A stretch of DNA of 5,213 nucleotides from an uncultured Moraxella sp. (GTDB taxonomy: Bacteria > Pseudomonadota > Gammaproteobacteria > Pseudomonadales > Moraxellaceae), in the NCBI GenBank assembly GCA_937889485.1, contig CALAPG010000263.1:1-5213 (forward strand), read 5' to 3'. Below are positions 5,192-5,213 of the stretch, piece after piece; the stretch's first letter is position 1, and each line of letters starts with the position of its first letter. Under the pieces are notes generated by a model. That model saw nothing but the letters and a program-made list of their open reading frames with translations, did not search any database and had not been told where the DNA came from. Position numbers and translations under genes: made by a program.

Positions 5192-5213
5192 ATGGCACCT
5201 ACCAACCACCCCG
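5192..5213 (+). CDS. Start of an unidentified downstream gene, cut by the window edge
   Basis: An ATG at 5192 opens a frame of seven full codons (MAPTNHP) to the window end. GAGAG at 5181-5185 lies 6 nt upstream as a plausible Shine-Dalgarno site. It is on the same strand as the WYL gene, 62 bp after its stop, with no clear terminator between, so it may be an operon partner or the regulated target. Too little is visible to name a family. Confidence 0.5.

Noticed and set aside
1..5213. CRISPR array, tRNA, rRNA, insertion sequence or prophage attachment site
   Set aside because: No regularly spaced repeats, no tRNA-like cloverleaf, no transposase fragment and no terminal inverted repeats were seen on either strand.

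Overview
The window looks like chromosomal DNA of a gammaproteobacterium, most likely a member of the Moraxellaceae (Moraxella/Psychrobacter/Acinetobacter relatives). I infer this from the moderate G+C content, the RecJ sequence of the proteobacterial type, and the general feel of the proteins. It is an impression, not a search result, and the genus is not established.

Layout. Positions 1-324 (minus) hold the N-terminal 108 codons of a BtuB-like TonB-dependent outer-membrane receptor that runs off the left edge. An AT-rich gap with a plausible promoter (about 325-521) separates it from a 164-residue DUF697-like protein at 522-1016 (minus). A divergent intergenic region (1017-1262) carries the Shine-Dalgarno site and a -10 box for that gene, and a 9-bp hairpin in the leader of recJ. 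recJ, the single-stranded-DNA 5'-3' exonuclease, follows at 1263-3074 (plus) and appears full length with all its motifs. It converges on a bacterial TRIC/UPF0126 (YicG-like) membrane channel gene at 3106-3765 (minus). Short degenerate tandem repeats lie across the recJ stop codon. After a divergent intergenic region of about 300 bp (3766-4067) with several palindromes and a candidate promoter comes a WYL-domain transcriptional regulator (4068-5129, plus). The next gene starts on the same strand at 5192 and is cut off after seven codons.

How the parts fit. The left three genes and the TRIC gene look like ordinary, functionally unrelated chromosomal genes. The one part that suggests an accessory system is the right edge. 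A WYL regulator sits about 60 bp upstream of an unseen co-directional gene, and a near-perfect 15-bp tandem direct repeat containing two TATAAG boxes lies just before that gene's ribosome binding site. WYL regulators often control phage-defence or nucleic-acid-stress loci, so the DNA to the right is the place to look. Nothing inside the window proves such a system.

The + strand is G-rich relative to C from roughly 0.5 to 2.3 kb and C-rich relative to G in much of the sequence after it, regardless of gene direction. The change falls inside recJ.
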